Source of the DNA: Ciona intestinalis
Taxonomy: Eukaryota; Chordata; Ascidiacea; Phlebobranchia; Cionidae
Assembly (NCBI RefSeq): GCF_000224145.3
Contig: NC_020166.2
Coordinates: forward strand, 9,390,752 to 9,454,751
Direction: 5' to 3'
DNA: 64,000 nt
A program made the translations under genes and the position numbers. How positions within the stretch are numbered: the first letter of the stretch is position 1; each line of letters starts with the position of its first letter. The notes below the pieces were generated by a model, which made no database searches, was not told where the DNA came from, and saw nothing but the letters and a program-made list of their open reading frames with translations. Below, piece by piece: positions 44,301-55,800 of this stretch.

Positions 44301-46177
44301 ATGGTTTTAGTTTATCTGTGTTTTTTATGCACCTTAGCGATTTGCTACACCACAGATGTTCGTATTGAATAAAAGGAAGCTGTTAATTTATTGTCCCACG
44401 ATACTCTTTACTTTGTTTAACTTGCTTATAATAATCATGCCTTTGGGCAAGATGTTTGCCACGTTGTATTTACAAAGTGGAAATTCATGTATTATGTATA
44501 TTATAAATATATAACTAAAAATTAGAAAAGGTACATATATTCATAACTACATAACCATTTAAAACTATTTTTCAATTTAAACAATCAACAAAAGGTTTGC
44601 CATCAAATGCTAGCTCTAGTAGCGTATTTTGCAAGTTGGCTTAACAACAGTTTATTTTACCAAGGTTTAATATGTTTTATTATTCAACAGACAGGTTATT
44701 CGCATGAATACATCAGTCCATTTGAAGGAACAAAGATACTTGTCTCCAATCTTCACCCAATTGTAGTGGAAGATGATATTTTGGTGAGACTGGGATAAAA
44801 ATATCGATGACACTGTTTGTAAACTTGATGTAGTAGGGTGGGAGTAGATGGGAAACCATATCCAAATATCGTGATCGTGTTTTAAACAATTAACAACGGT
44901 CTATGGGAGTATTATGTGTACCCAAACTTTTCAGATGGGGGTATCCTGCCATATTCCAGGACATTTATGCATACAGTGCATATCTTAGAGACTTAGATGT
45001 ATTCAATTGTTTTATTACTTGCATCAAAATAAGACATTACGTTTATAGGAATTATTCAGTGTCCTTGGCCCAGTACGGCGCGCACGAATGGTTGGACCTG
45101 GAAAAGCTGAAATTGTGTTTATCCGAAGAGATGACGCAATCCTCGCTTATCAGAAATATAATAATCGTGATTTAGACGGTAAGTGAAGGGTAAATAGTTC
45201 CGGTGGACTTTTTTATTTTTTTTGTAATGTATGATTGATAAATTGAACAACCCATAAGGGACCAATTAGTCAGAGCAACTGCCCTTAAGTGTCATAACCA
45301 AGGAAACACACTCCCACAATGATAGCAGCATTCCATGGTTGCACCACTGTACCAACTGATTGGTTATGTGAATTAATAAGTTGGTGAAGCTATATGTGGG
45401 GAGTGGGCTACTTGGAAAGGCCATTTCATCATTAAGTTTTGTGTAAATTATTGCAATGTACTTCAGTTGGTTAACTAAACATTTTTTTATATAACTACAC
45501 AGTTACTTAGTCCCAATACTGAGGCCATTGTCATGTTTGGAATAAAACATTATGTCTTCACATAGGTTAAACATGTCAAATAAAGATTTTTTTATTTTTT
45601 TTCTACAATAATACACCTCCTGCTAATTTTTCACAAATAAATAAAGCAGTTCATTAAAACATTATATATAAATATTTTAAAACTTACAGAAATAACTATT
45701 TTTTAGGTCAGCCAATGCAAATGAAGCTTTTATTGCAAGAAAGTAACCCACAGTGTAATAAACAATACAGGTCAGTTGAATGAATGGTGGTAACTTGCTT
45801 TATCCTTGATAGAAAAACTGCAGTCGTTCAACACGGGTGTTCTGTTTCATACACAGATTTAACTCTAGTTTAGGAAAAACAAGTTTTCTGTTTTCTCAGA
45901 CTGACAGAATTGCTATAAAATACACAAAAACAATGTAATAATAATATATATACATTTAACTAATTTTTTATAACAACTCGGAGGTTTTCTTTTTTTATAT
46001 TAAAATATTAAACTTTTCTGGTATTTTTATAGTTGGATGTCAGATATTACCCCACGCCGTTCTACTGCTGGTGCTGATATAACTGAAATTGATCCAAATA
46101 TTCTACAGAGGGCACTGTTTAAAGGAGGGAGTACTGGAACATCAACAAGGCCGGTTACATTCACTGTAAAAATATAA
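41301..46177 (+). CDS. POLDIP3: POLDIP3 / SKAR, RRM protein (complete, 8 exons)
   Basis: POLDIP3 (SKAR) joins exon-junction and TREX complexes in mRNA export and recruits S6K1 to new mRNAs. Exons: 41301-41648, 42231-42407, 42826-42883, 43861-44132, 44691-44783, 45049-45178, 45707-45770, 46033-46177. All phases match, giving 428 residues against about 421 in human. The basic N-terminal half includes VPDARLRLQSKYNDARSKL and FDARQAIKAKK. Exon 4 has a proline run and a five-His run. The RRM spans exons 5-7: GTKILVSNLHPIVVEDDIL, ELFSVLGPVRRARMVGPG, DDAILAYQKYNNRDLDGQPM. The C-terminus EIDPNILQRALFKGG matches the conserved family tail. The start is the first ATG after the candidate acceptor at 41196. 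Confidence 0.96.
41731..41775 (+). repeat. Poly-A/poly-G/poly-G intron tract
   Basis: In POLDIP3 intron 1: A(10), G(14), TTTTGTTTT, G(9). Four or more G-runs could form a G-quadruplex in DNA or pre-mRNA. Homopolymer lengths in such tracts are often wrong in assemblies. Confidence 0.5.
42921..43120. repeat. MITE, complete
   Basis: POLDIP3 intron 3, 40 bases after exon 3. Starts TATAGTAAGGTAGGGGAAGA and ends CTTCCCCCACCTTACTATA, a near-perfect inverted repeat. Confidence 0.85.
44830..44913. repeat. MITE, left portion
   Basis: POLDIP3 intron 5. GTAGTAGGGTGGGAGTAGAT through AACAATTAACAACGGTCTAT, then truncated. Confidence 0.7.
45245..45360 (-). repeat. SINE fragment
   Basis: POLDIP3 intron 6. 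Reversed centre: CAACCCATAAGGGACCAATT, AACTGCCCTTAAGTGTCATA, CCCACAATGATAGCAGCATT. Confidence 0.55.
45775..45870 (-). repeat. SINE 3' end
   Basis: POLDIP3 intron 7. GAATGAATGGTGGTAACTTG, then CACGGGTGTTCTGTTTCATA. Begins just after the exon 7 donor. Confidence 0.6.
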
Positions 46178-46510
46178 AAATGAATCAAACGGCATGATTT
46201 TTTTACTTTGTTGCAAAGCAAACAGTTACCGATAAAACGTACACGAATGTAAAGACATTGCCTAGTGTTGGACTCAAAATTTACACAAGAGTAATAATTG
46301 TATCATGTTTTGATCAATTTTCAAGGTTGTTTTCACTTTAAACAATTGAAAGTGTTTCAATATTTTATTCATCACCATAGAAAGAAGGTTTGGGGGAGTT
46401 GGGTTGGTGTATTTTAAATAGATCGAATCATTCATGTTTTAGTATTTTCTGAATGTTGCGAATACAAACTGTATAAAGCTTTTTCTGTCGTTATGAAAAT
46501 ATTGTTTCTT

Positions 46511-46516
46511 AATAAA
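46511..46516 (+). terminator. Candidate polyadenylation signal of POLDIP3
   Basis: AATAAA about 335 bases past the stop codon, in AT-rich unique DNA. It is the first clear AATAAA I noticed downstream. Confidence 0.4.
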
Positions 46517-46705
46517 CATCACAAACAATGAAAACAATAAATGCATTTACAAAAATATTTTAATAACATTCAATGTAAAATCTGAAAGCAGTTTATAAAT
46601 GGTGATGCCAGTTAATTAAAAATTTTAAAATGATTCTGTGATTTGGTAAGATCATTTTGTTTGTGAATTATAAGTATATAGTTTCTTGGAAATGCCACTA
46701 ACTGG

Positions 46706-46894
46706 TACTGTAGGGTAGGAGGGGACACCATTAGTATATAATATTCAAATACCTTGATTATGTTTTAAACAATTAACAACGGTGAATGGGAATCATTGGA
46801 GTTTGGTTTTCTCTGTAAATATTCTTTGTTTACTACCAAATGGGGCGAGAAAATAGAATGAAAAAGTATCCCATCTTCCCCCACCCTACTATAC
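46706..46894. repeat. MITE, complete
   Basis: Between POLDIP3 and the large transposon. Starts TACTGTAGGGTAGGAGGGGA and ends CTTCCCCCACCCTACTATA. Confidence 0.8.
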
Positions 46895-46979
46895 CTATAG
46901 TTGTTAATTAAATTGGTCTAATGACAATTAGTAGCATGCGATACAGCCAATTTTAACAAACAGTTAGAACTAAATTTTA

Positions 46980-47260
46980 AGAATAAATGTAACTTGCTCG
47001 ACAGTATCGGTATCACACAGGTGTTCTGTTTCGTACAACTCGTATCCGCTTACGAGTTACAACATAGGCCTATGTAACTCTATGGCAGTTTTTTTTTCCG
47101 TATGGCTAAAAATTTGGACAACTCATTAGTGACCACTGAGTTAAAGCAATTGCAGTTAAGTGTCTTTCTCAAAATACATAACGCAGAATCGTACACAATC
47201 GTAGCAGCATAGATATGGTAGCAGTGACGAGCCTTGAAGCTTGAACCTGTAACGTCTGGA
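46980..47260 (-). repeat. SINE, near full length, diverged
   Basis: Reversed. GAATAAATGTAACTTGCTCG, CTTACGAGTTACAACATAGG, AACTCATTAGTGACCACTGA, GGTAGCAGTGACGAGCCTTG. The A-box end is decayed. Confidence 0.65.
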
Positions 47261-47689
47261 AAGTATCATACTAGTTAACTGTGAAAGTATTTTTCTCTAC
47301 TAATATTATTATTATGCACTTATGTGTAATTACTTTTTATAGTGTTCATTTAAATTCTTAAACCTGATGTAAGCAAGTGAAAATAATAATGGAAATAAAG
47401 AATTTTAGCAACGTTTGGGATTTTGTCAAATGAGAGAGATAAGAAAAAAGTTTGCCATTTTCGTTCGTGGTTTGTTATGAATCACCACGATTCTCTCCTA
47501 TGTTTATAGTGTGCGGTGCGTGTATAGGTTCCCACTTTAACCCTACCGGCGAGCCGGGATCATAGAGACATTAAATATTCAAATCTGCAAGTCATCATTA
47601 ATTCTGTTAAAATTTTCTCGAAATTCTCAGCGGTCTGTCGTGCTAAAGTGTGGTAAGATTTTCTGGTTAAGAATTTTCTCGTGTAACAG

Positions 47690-48815
47690 GGTGTGTCGTG
47701 CTAAATGTTAATGTATTGTTATTGGGAAAAGTTAAGAATTTTCTCGTGTGACAGGATGTGTCGTGCTAAATGTTAATGTATTGTTATTAGGAAAAGTTAA
47801 GAATTTTCTCGTGTGACAGGATGTGTCGTGCTAAATGTTAATGTATTGTTATTAGGAAAAGTTAAGAATTTTCTCGTGTGGCAGGATGTGTCGTGCTAAA
47901 TGTTAATGTATTGTTATTGGGAAAAGTTAAGAATTTTCTCGTGTGGCAGGGTGTGTCGTGCTAAACGTTAAGATTTTGTTATTGGGAAAAGTTAAGAATT
48001 TTCTCGTGTGACAGGGTGTGTTATTCTAAATGTTGAGAATTTTCTCGTGTGGCAGGGTGTGTCGTGCTAAATGTTAAGATTTTGTTTTTGGGAAAAGTTC
48101 AGAGTTTTCACGTGTGACAGGGTGTGTTATTCTAAATGTTGAGAATTTTTTCGTGTGGCAGGGTGTGTTATTCTAAATGTTAATGTTTTAGGGAAAAGTT
48201 AAGAGTTTTCTCGTGTGACAGGGTGTGTCTTTCTAAATGTTGAGAATTTCTTCGTGTGGCAGGGTGTGTCGTGCTATATGTTAAGATTTTGTTTTTGGGA
48301 AAAGTTGAGAATTTTCACGTGTGACAGGGTGTGTTATTCTAAATGCTAAATGTTGGCAAGGTGTGTTTGTTATTGGGAAAAGTTAAGAGTTTTCTCGTGT
48401 GACAGGGTGTGTCATTCTAAATGTTGAGAATTTTCTCGTGTGGCAGGGTGTGTCGTGCTATATGTTAAGATTTTGTTATTGGGAAAAGTTAAGAATTTTC
48501 TTGTGTGAAAGGTTGTGTCGTGTTAAATGTTAAGATTTCGTTCCAACTTTTTGATATAGAAATTGACTGCATTTTAGATGGAAAATAGATTTGACAGGAT
48601 GTGTCGTGCTAAATGTTAAGATTTTGTTAGTGTGATAAGTTAAGAATTTTCTCGTGTGACAGGATGTGTCGTGCTAAAAGTTAAGATTTTGTTAGTGTGA
48701 AAAGTTAAGATTTTTCTCGTGTGACAGGATGTGTCGTGCTAAAAGTTAAGATTTTGTTACTGTGAAAATAAGTTAAGAATTTTCTCGTGTGACAGGGTGT
48801 GTCGTGCTAAATTTC
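47690..48815 (+). repeat. Left subterminal tandem array (~65-bp unit)
   Basis: About 17 imperfect units. Each has GTGTGACAGGGTGTGTCGTG, CTAAATGTTAAT and GGGAAAAGTTAAGAATTTTC. Some units are shortened (TTATTCTAAATGTTGAG variant), and near 48540 a short unique spacer interrupts the array. Units at the two sides of the element are in inverted orientation. Confidence 0.85.
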
Positions 48816-48883
48816 GGAAGCGAGTATTGTAATGAGACTGTTGTATTTTTTGCAGTTTATTAAATAAAATTCATTGTATAAAA

Positions 48884-49184
48884 ATGGATAGGATCATTAG
48901 CCTAAAGGCATATGCTCCAATATACTTTTGCGGCAGAGAAAATCAGTAAGTGTATTTGTTCATTATACTACGAATTAACAACCTAACCACTAATTTTATT
49001 AGACCTGAAAACAAACAAGATTTGCAAAAAGCGTACGTATTTTCCATTATATGTTAATTATAGGCTACTACCAACTAACGACCACTTTTTTTATTAGTCA
49101 TGAAATAGAAGAGGAGGTGAAGAGGATAAGGGGGGGCAAAAGGGGGGGCAAAAGGGGGGGCAATAGAGGAGGCAATAGAGGAGG
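48884..49184 (+). CDS. RGG-repeat protein gene inside the transposon (partial, 3 exons)
   Basis: Exon 1 is 48884-48945 (MDRIISLKAYAPIYFCGREN). Exon 2 is 49003-49032, a 30-nt microexon (PENKQDLQKA). Exon 3 runs from 49098 to the gap at 49184 (HEIEEEVKRIRGGKRGGKRG, continuing with two RGGN units). Splice phases agree at both junctions (phase 2 each) and the donors are GTAAGT and GTACGT. A pyrimidine-rich acceptor ends at 48855, 28 bases before the ATG, so the leader is spliced too. Arginine-glycine-glycine repeats usually bind RNA or are methylated on Arg. I do not recognise the N-terminus. The coding call rests on phase and splice-site agreement; the rest is lost in the gap. Confidence 0.6.
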
Positions 49185-49234
49185 NNNNNNNNNNNNNNNN
49201 NNNNNNNNNNNNNNNNNNNNNNNNNNNNNNNNNN
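49185..49234. other. Assembly gap (50 N)
   Basis: Exactly 50 N between the RGG exon and the right tandem array. The round length suggests a placeholder, so the missing length is unknown. Confidence 0.95.
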
Positions 49235-49445
49235 TAGCACGACACACCCTGCCACACGAGAAAATTCTCAACATTTAGAATAACACACCCTGTCACACGA
49301 GAAAACTCTCAACTTTTCCCAAAAACAAAATCTTAACGTTTAGCACGACACACCCTGCCACACGAGAAAATTCTTAACTTTTCCCAATAACAATACATTA
49401 ACATTTAGCACGACACACCCTGTTACACGAGAAAATTCTTAACCA
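49235..49445 (-). repeat. Right subterminal tandem array
   Basis: The same ~65-bp unit as at 47690-48815 but reversed (TAGCACGACACACCCTGCCA, CACGAGAAAATTCTCAAC). At least three units are visible before the terminal inverted repeat; more may lie in the gap. Confidence 0.85.
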
Positions 49446-49781
49446 GAAATCTTACCACACCTTGTCGCAGACCGCTAAGAATTTCGAGTTGAGAATTTTG
49501 TCAGAATTAATGATGACTTGCAGATTTGAATATTTAATGTTTCTATGATCCCGGCTCGCCGGTAGGGTTAAAGTGGGAACCGCGTGTATAAGCTTCCTTG
49601 TTGGTTTGGGTGTAGTAACAGATTTTGAACTATTGAAGGGTTTTCTTATACTGCACATTTTGATTATTTGCATATTTTGTTTTTGCCTCCTTACTATAAT
49701 TTAGATTTTTGGTTTTTGAGTACAGTAATTTCCGATCTAGTGATTTAATTCGCGTGTTTCAGTTTTAAATTGATTTTTTTA

Positions 49782-49782
49782 G
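49782..49782 (+). promoter_or_regulatory. Candidate leader acceptor of the SHIP-like gene
   Basis: TTTTAAATTGATTTTTTTAG ends here, 52 bases before the ATG at 49835. Upstream lies only about 190 bases before the transposon. Either a spliced leader joins here, or the first 5' UTR exon lies on the far side of the transposon. Confidence 0.4.
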
Positions 49783-49834
49783 GTTCAAAGTATCTTTCAA
49801 TTTACGTTATGGTAAACCTGTTGGGATATAAATA

Positions 49835-52800
49835 ATGAGCGATGAAATATGGTATCATGGGCGTGTTAATCGACAGCAATCAGAAGAACTATTGCTTTCT
49901 GCTGCAGTAGATGGTAGTTTTGTTGTTAGAGCAAGCGAATCAAGGGCAGGGGCTTATGCGTTGAGTGTTTTGTAAGTTTATAAATTAGTTATACAATTTA
50001 TTAGATCACCATTATGGAAACTTGGCTAAAATGTCAATCCTAGTGAAAAATACTACCCCAACATTAACTGCTAAACATAACAATTAACCCCTAACCGGTC
50101 CCTTTAATTAGTGCATATTCGCTAGGTCCACTAATTATGTATTGAATATTGTGGACATAGCGGACATAGTGAACATAGCGGACATACACTAATTAAAGGG
50201 ACCCACCATAACTACCAACCTTTAACACTTTTCACTAGCATGTAACGTACCAGAGGACCCTTCCCTAGCCTAGATTTTATCTCACAAATTCATGGCGTTT
50301 TGTTTGAACACTTCACATTTCACCCCCTTCGGTATTATCGTAACTACTTTAAATACTTATATAGGTAACCTGTAATCCCCAACTACTCAACCCTGCAATC
50401 CCTACAACCCCTAACCCCAAATACTAACCACTAATTCATCACCGCTACCACTTTTTACCAGCCTAATCTGTAATGTAGAATAGGATTCTTCACTATGACC
50501 GGTGCCTTCTTTAATTTCAGATTCAACAATTCTGTACACACATATAGAATACTGCCAACTGAGAATAATACCTTGGCAGTACAGGTAATACATAATCTGT
50601 TGCTTGTGTTTTTGTATTACAAGTTTTGTTCTATTTTTTGCAAGTTTTATACCACGCCTAGACCATCAGGGGATTTGGGATTTAGGCCAGAGTTGTAATT
50701 GAATGAATAAATGAACTTTTTATTCGCATAGCCTAAAAATATGGTTGATATTTCGGACAACCCATTAGTGACCACTGTGTTTGAGCAATTGACAGTAAGT
50801 GTCTTGCTCAAGGACACACATACTCCCACAATGGTAGCAGCGATAAGCATTGAACTTGAACCCATTACCTCTTGGCTAAAGGCCTGCTAAAAACTGTGTC
50901 ACGGCGCTGGACAATTTATAATATTGATATTTCTTAATGTTAAAACACCAATCAGCTCTTAAGGTCTGCAACGAATATTTACTGTTTTAGTTGTAATAGT
51001 TGATCATATATATACAGTATGAGTAAATATAGTATTTAGCTGCACCTGCTGAATCATCAATTTCCTATTCATTCAACCGCTTCCTAATTCAGGATAATAT
51101 ATTGTGTGCAAAATATCTGAATTACCGGGGTGTTTTTATTCTTAACTTAATTCTTTAGGCTCACTTTGTTTATTTTTTACATTGTTTGTAAGTTTTTTTA
51201 AATTTTTTAAACGTTTTTGTTTGTAGTCTTTTTAATTTTATAACCGTTTTTAATATATGTTATCCTCACACAAGAGACAAACTAAATTTCATTCACATTT
51301 ATTTTGTCAGACCGTCAACGGAGTTCAACAAAGGAAATTTAAAAGTTTGACCGAACTTGTACATGAATATAGAAATTCACAAAATGGATTGGTTTGTGGT
51401 TTATCTAATCCTGTGGGGTTGGATAGCAAAACAAGGCCTTCAACATCTTCAGCATTTGGTAAATTTTAGATCTTTGGTAAACAGTAAATAATAGTATTAC
51501 ATGGCTCAATTTACAAAAATATTTTTTATATAAAATTTTTATTTTTTTATATAAAAGTTAAATTAAGGACAGATTGCACCGGTGAAACCCCCCTGACTGT
51601 GCCACTGATTACACTTATAAGGCTAAAATCCTTGCATACTGAAATGCAATGTTATATATATATGCAATTTATTTACAGCAACGACGCTTACTGTATTTGT
51701 TAATTTTTGTCTTTTCTTTCATTCGTGTGTTTGTTTTATTTTTCCTATAGCATTTTTGATTTTTATAGGACCGTAAAATATCAACTTAATTTTAAAAGGT
51801 CTACCAGGCAACATTTTTAAAAGAGTTTGGGAACCGCTGCGCTAAAAGTTATCATTTCAGATTCCACCTTAGCCATATCTCGTCTTGAAACTCTGCCAGC
51901 CACCCCACCCTCCCTACCCACCACACCCAGGGGGACAACTTTTCCCGCTCTAAGGTTATTACCAACCCCAATACCCAGATCCCAATCCAACACATCTCTA
52001 GCTGGTGACAAACAGCGTGAATTACCGTCTCCACCAACAAGGTATTTTCCTTTTTGACATTTTTTTTATTGGGTCAAAATGTTTTCTTTTTTTTATAGAG
52101 TTTTTTTTATTGTCCAAACTATGACATATTAGATTGTAGATTCTCTCTTTCGAGTTTTTTAAAAATTTAAATTGTCTTTAAATTATTTCCTGATTTGCAT
52201 GAAATTTTTCGGAAACGTTGCATAGACTACAATTTATATTTCTATGGCAAATGCCACCAAACGGTATTGTTTATTTAATTCAGATTTTAACTTTATATAT
52301 CTCTTTTACATTTAGCATTTTTTCACTGAGTAAAATTATGCTTGTTAAAAAAGATAAAAATTCATATTTTTTGTATTTTCTGTTGAATATCTTTTTAATA
52401 ACATTGTTTTTAATTGCAGGGAAGCACCAAGTAGAACGGAAACTGCAAGTAAAGAGACAATAGTTCAAAACAAGTTGGTTACGCGTTTAAGGGAATTACA
52501 ATCAATCTGGTATGTCCCTTCCAATTATTGCTAGTTAATTATTTTATTATTATTTATTAAATGATATTATTAGTATTAACCACAACAGTTTTGATCTATA
52601 AAAAGAAAAACAAATTTCCTATGCCTTTGCTGAAATGTTTTTTTTTGTTGTAGAAGAACTGTCATTTATCTGTTTTTGTTTGAATTAAAAAAAAATACAT
52701 ATAGATCAACTGTTACCAGCAAACACCTTGAGCATTTACTCAATTAATCGTTTTTACCTTACCATTATTTGATTTCAGTCCCGGGTTGAACACAAATTTC

Positions 52801-55800
52801 ATGGAGTTGGTTAGCCAATATACCACAGATGGTGGATTGACAGCTGACATGCAGTCAATAAAGCGTGGCGTAGGACAATGCGAGCAACTGCAAACTTTAC
52901 TTGCCAAAGAAGCGTTAGTCTTTCAAAGGTAAACAACATCTGCCAGCTAATTGGAACTTAGTAAATGAATTATTTTATGAACACAAAATGTTTGCTAAGT
53001 ACTGATAAACATTTGGTTTGGTTGAAAATTAGAAATTAATATTGATTTATTTCATTATTCCATTCAACAGTATTATCACATGATAAAATACATTAACCAA
53101 TTAAATACCAAACTTAATTGACATCTGTAATATATTTCTAGTGAATTAGAAAACTTCCTCACTAAGATTGACATTTTACGACAACTTTTTGACCTGGGCT
53201 CCCCACCACGGAAGCCGTTATCTTCTAAAAGGGTAAGCTTACGTCATTTTAGCAAATTCCTGTGCAGGCACTGCAGTATGCATCCCACACAAGCTTTTAT
53301 CTGCCACCAATATATTGGTGCCTACGTTAGTAATTAATTCACTCAACCTAATTTCTCTTAATTAATACTTTATATAGTACTGAGAGAGAGTATGGATACA
53401 GTTAGCACATAAGATCCAACATTTTCTAATAATGTTTTTAACAATTAACAACGCTCTTTTACAGTTATAAAAAGTTGGTTTTATAATCCCCTAAATAATC
53501 TTTGTTTACTACCAAAATTATTCGAAAAAATACAGCATTAAAACATGTCCCATCTTACCCCGCCCTACTTTACATTAGGTTTCAAATGAAGATGTGGACC
53601 TTGATACTTTCCTTGGTCGTTTGGGGGATTGTGGGACGGTGGTTAAGACGCTAAACAAGCGTGCGTGCATAAACCTTCAGGTATTTCTGACCCAAAAATA
53701 AAAAATATTATTAGTAGTATATTAACATATATTCAAATAATTGATTAAATAAGCGGTTGATTAAATAGGTCCTTTTTTCGCTAAAAAAATTTTCAGAATT
53801 AAAATTAAATAAAAACGGTAATAAAATTACAAAAATACAACATTTTTAGGAAATGCTTGGAGTTGCCAAGACAGGGTCAGTGGCCATCACTCGTAAACCA
53901 TCACGAGTTAGTACTTTAAGTGAAAGAATATTTGAGGTGGGTTTGTTTAACTGGTCATTCAATCATGAATAGTTTGCTGCAGGAAATGGATGTTAACTGC
54001 TACTTGTACTTGTTTAATTTCTTTTATAACGTCCAAACTATTAAGGAAGTCATTGTGATATTATTGACATATTTATATGTAAGGCTTTTGCTTTGAACAT
54101 TGGTGCTACACAAAAGACGTCACGTTTTGAACTTTTAACAAACTCTTTAGTGATGAATGTAGTTACACGGATGGCCATGTAGGGAACCTTATTGATTAAT
54201 TCAGTGAATGTTGCACTCATAGTTGCCAAGTTTTGCCATGATCGTTTGTATGGGCACCTAACAGTAGAGCAAACCTATTTTAGGTCTAAAATTAGAGTGC
54301 TAAACCTTCTAGTGTCACCCCTGTTTCAAAAGTTTAGGTGAGATGCAACTCTATGCACCACTAACAATGGGCCTATGTACTACACAAAACTATTGAATCG
54401 TTTAAATTGTACCAACAAAATTAAAAATAAAAAGTTTACTAATTAAGCTTAAAAAAATAGCAACAAAATTATAAAAAAATGAATTAAATAAAAGGAAAAA
54501 ATGGTTTTTAACACAGTTAGAAAAAAAATTGCACCTAGCATGTATTTTGATTGTGTGATTACTGATTACGTGTTTCCAATTCAGGTGAAATTAGAAGGAG
54601 CCCTCACAAGTTCAAAACAAAAACTGAAGGTAAATGCTTCAAAAGGAAAACTAACAATTGTTAAAGGAGAAGGTTCGGTGGAATATGATCATTCACAAGG
54701 TGACTTTTACATTTTTTTCTTGCTTTTATAAAAAAATAGAAATTTTTTGTAGATTTTTTTATTGATTTTATAAAATATTTACTGTGTGTTGGCCAACTTT
54801 TTAATGGATTTTCTTCTTGTTTGAATGGATTTTACCGCTTTTTTATTAAAAATTATCCCTCCGAACGCTTTTAGAATTCATGTAACGTTGTTTATACATT
54901 TCTAGTTCTCCAAATTGTGAAAAATAACAAATCAAAGAACAAGCTCGGAATTGTGCTTGAGGGACATAAGAAGAGAGATTATATATTTGATAAAAGTTCT
55001 CTACGTGAAGTATTTTGCCAACTGATGCAGCATGTTAGGAACACCCATAACACTTCTGCTGAACCAGATTGTATCTCAATATTCTGTGGGTCATGGAACA
55101 TGGGTGAGATGATGTGATTGTTTACTTTATAGTTCTATTCTATTTAGATGAGGTCCTTGGAGATCTAAGATTTAGGCGAGTTTTGGGCCCCTCACTTCTT
55201 ATATATCTGCTTAATATAATATTATTACATAGTTGCATAATGTTATGCTTTTTTCTTAATTTTAAGTTGGCCCATTCTTTCTTACTTGTTATGACTTATA
55301 TAGTTGCTTAGCGTTATAACTATTCTTTATATTCTGTCAAGCTGATGTGTTTTCTGTTTTGGTGTTAAAATTTATTCATTCACTACACAAGTACATATAT
55401 ATATAATTTTCTTTTCTGAGAAAAAATTTACTTAGGCGTGTTTGTCTGCTAATTAATTTCTCCACCAGCGAGTTTATTTCCTTGTAATAATTAACAATCG
55501 AGGATGAGTAAACTCAGCTTTATTGTTGTCATCACAGCTAAGATTTTAAAATTAGAAATTGCTAGTTTCAACTTTCAACACTGATTTAATAAATGGACTC
55601 TATTAATTAAAATTATTGTAAAATTTGAATAAGGATGAAATTTGGTGAAATTAAAGACAATTTAATAATATATATATATAAAAGATGGGACATCTCTCGT
55701 CCCATTTGGCAGTAAACAAAAAACATTTGAAGATGAAGATATATATATATATTTATATATATATATACATTTGTTTTAATAAATTAAGCATTTCAATTGA

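Larger units (their letters stand above)
47527..49581. mobile_element. Long-TIR DNA transposon with 9-bp target duplication (MULE-like)
   Basis: The element begins GGTTCCCACTTTAACCCTAC and ends with its exact complement. Inverted similarity continues inward for at least 200 bases (CGGCGAGCCGGGATCATAGA, TTCAAATCTGCAAGTCATCA) and then into ~65-bp tandem arrays on both sides in opposite orientation. Both flanks carry GCGTGTATA (47518-47526 and 49582-49590), an exact 9-bp duplication, the size typical of Mutator-like elements. Between the arrays is a spliced gene for an RGG-repeat protein (48884 onward). A 50-N gap (49185-49234) removes part of the interior, so the true length is unknown. No transposase is seen. 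Confidence 0.85.

Noticed and set aside
47690..48815. CRISPR-like array
   Set aside because: Units are ~65-bp head-to-tail repeats without unique spacers, in animal DNA, inside a transposon end.
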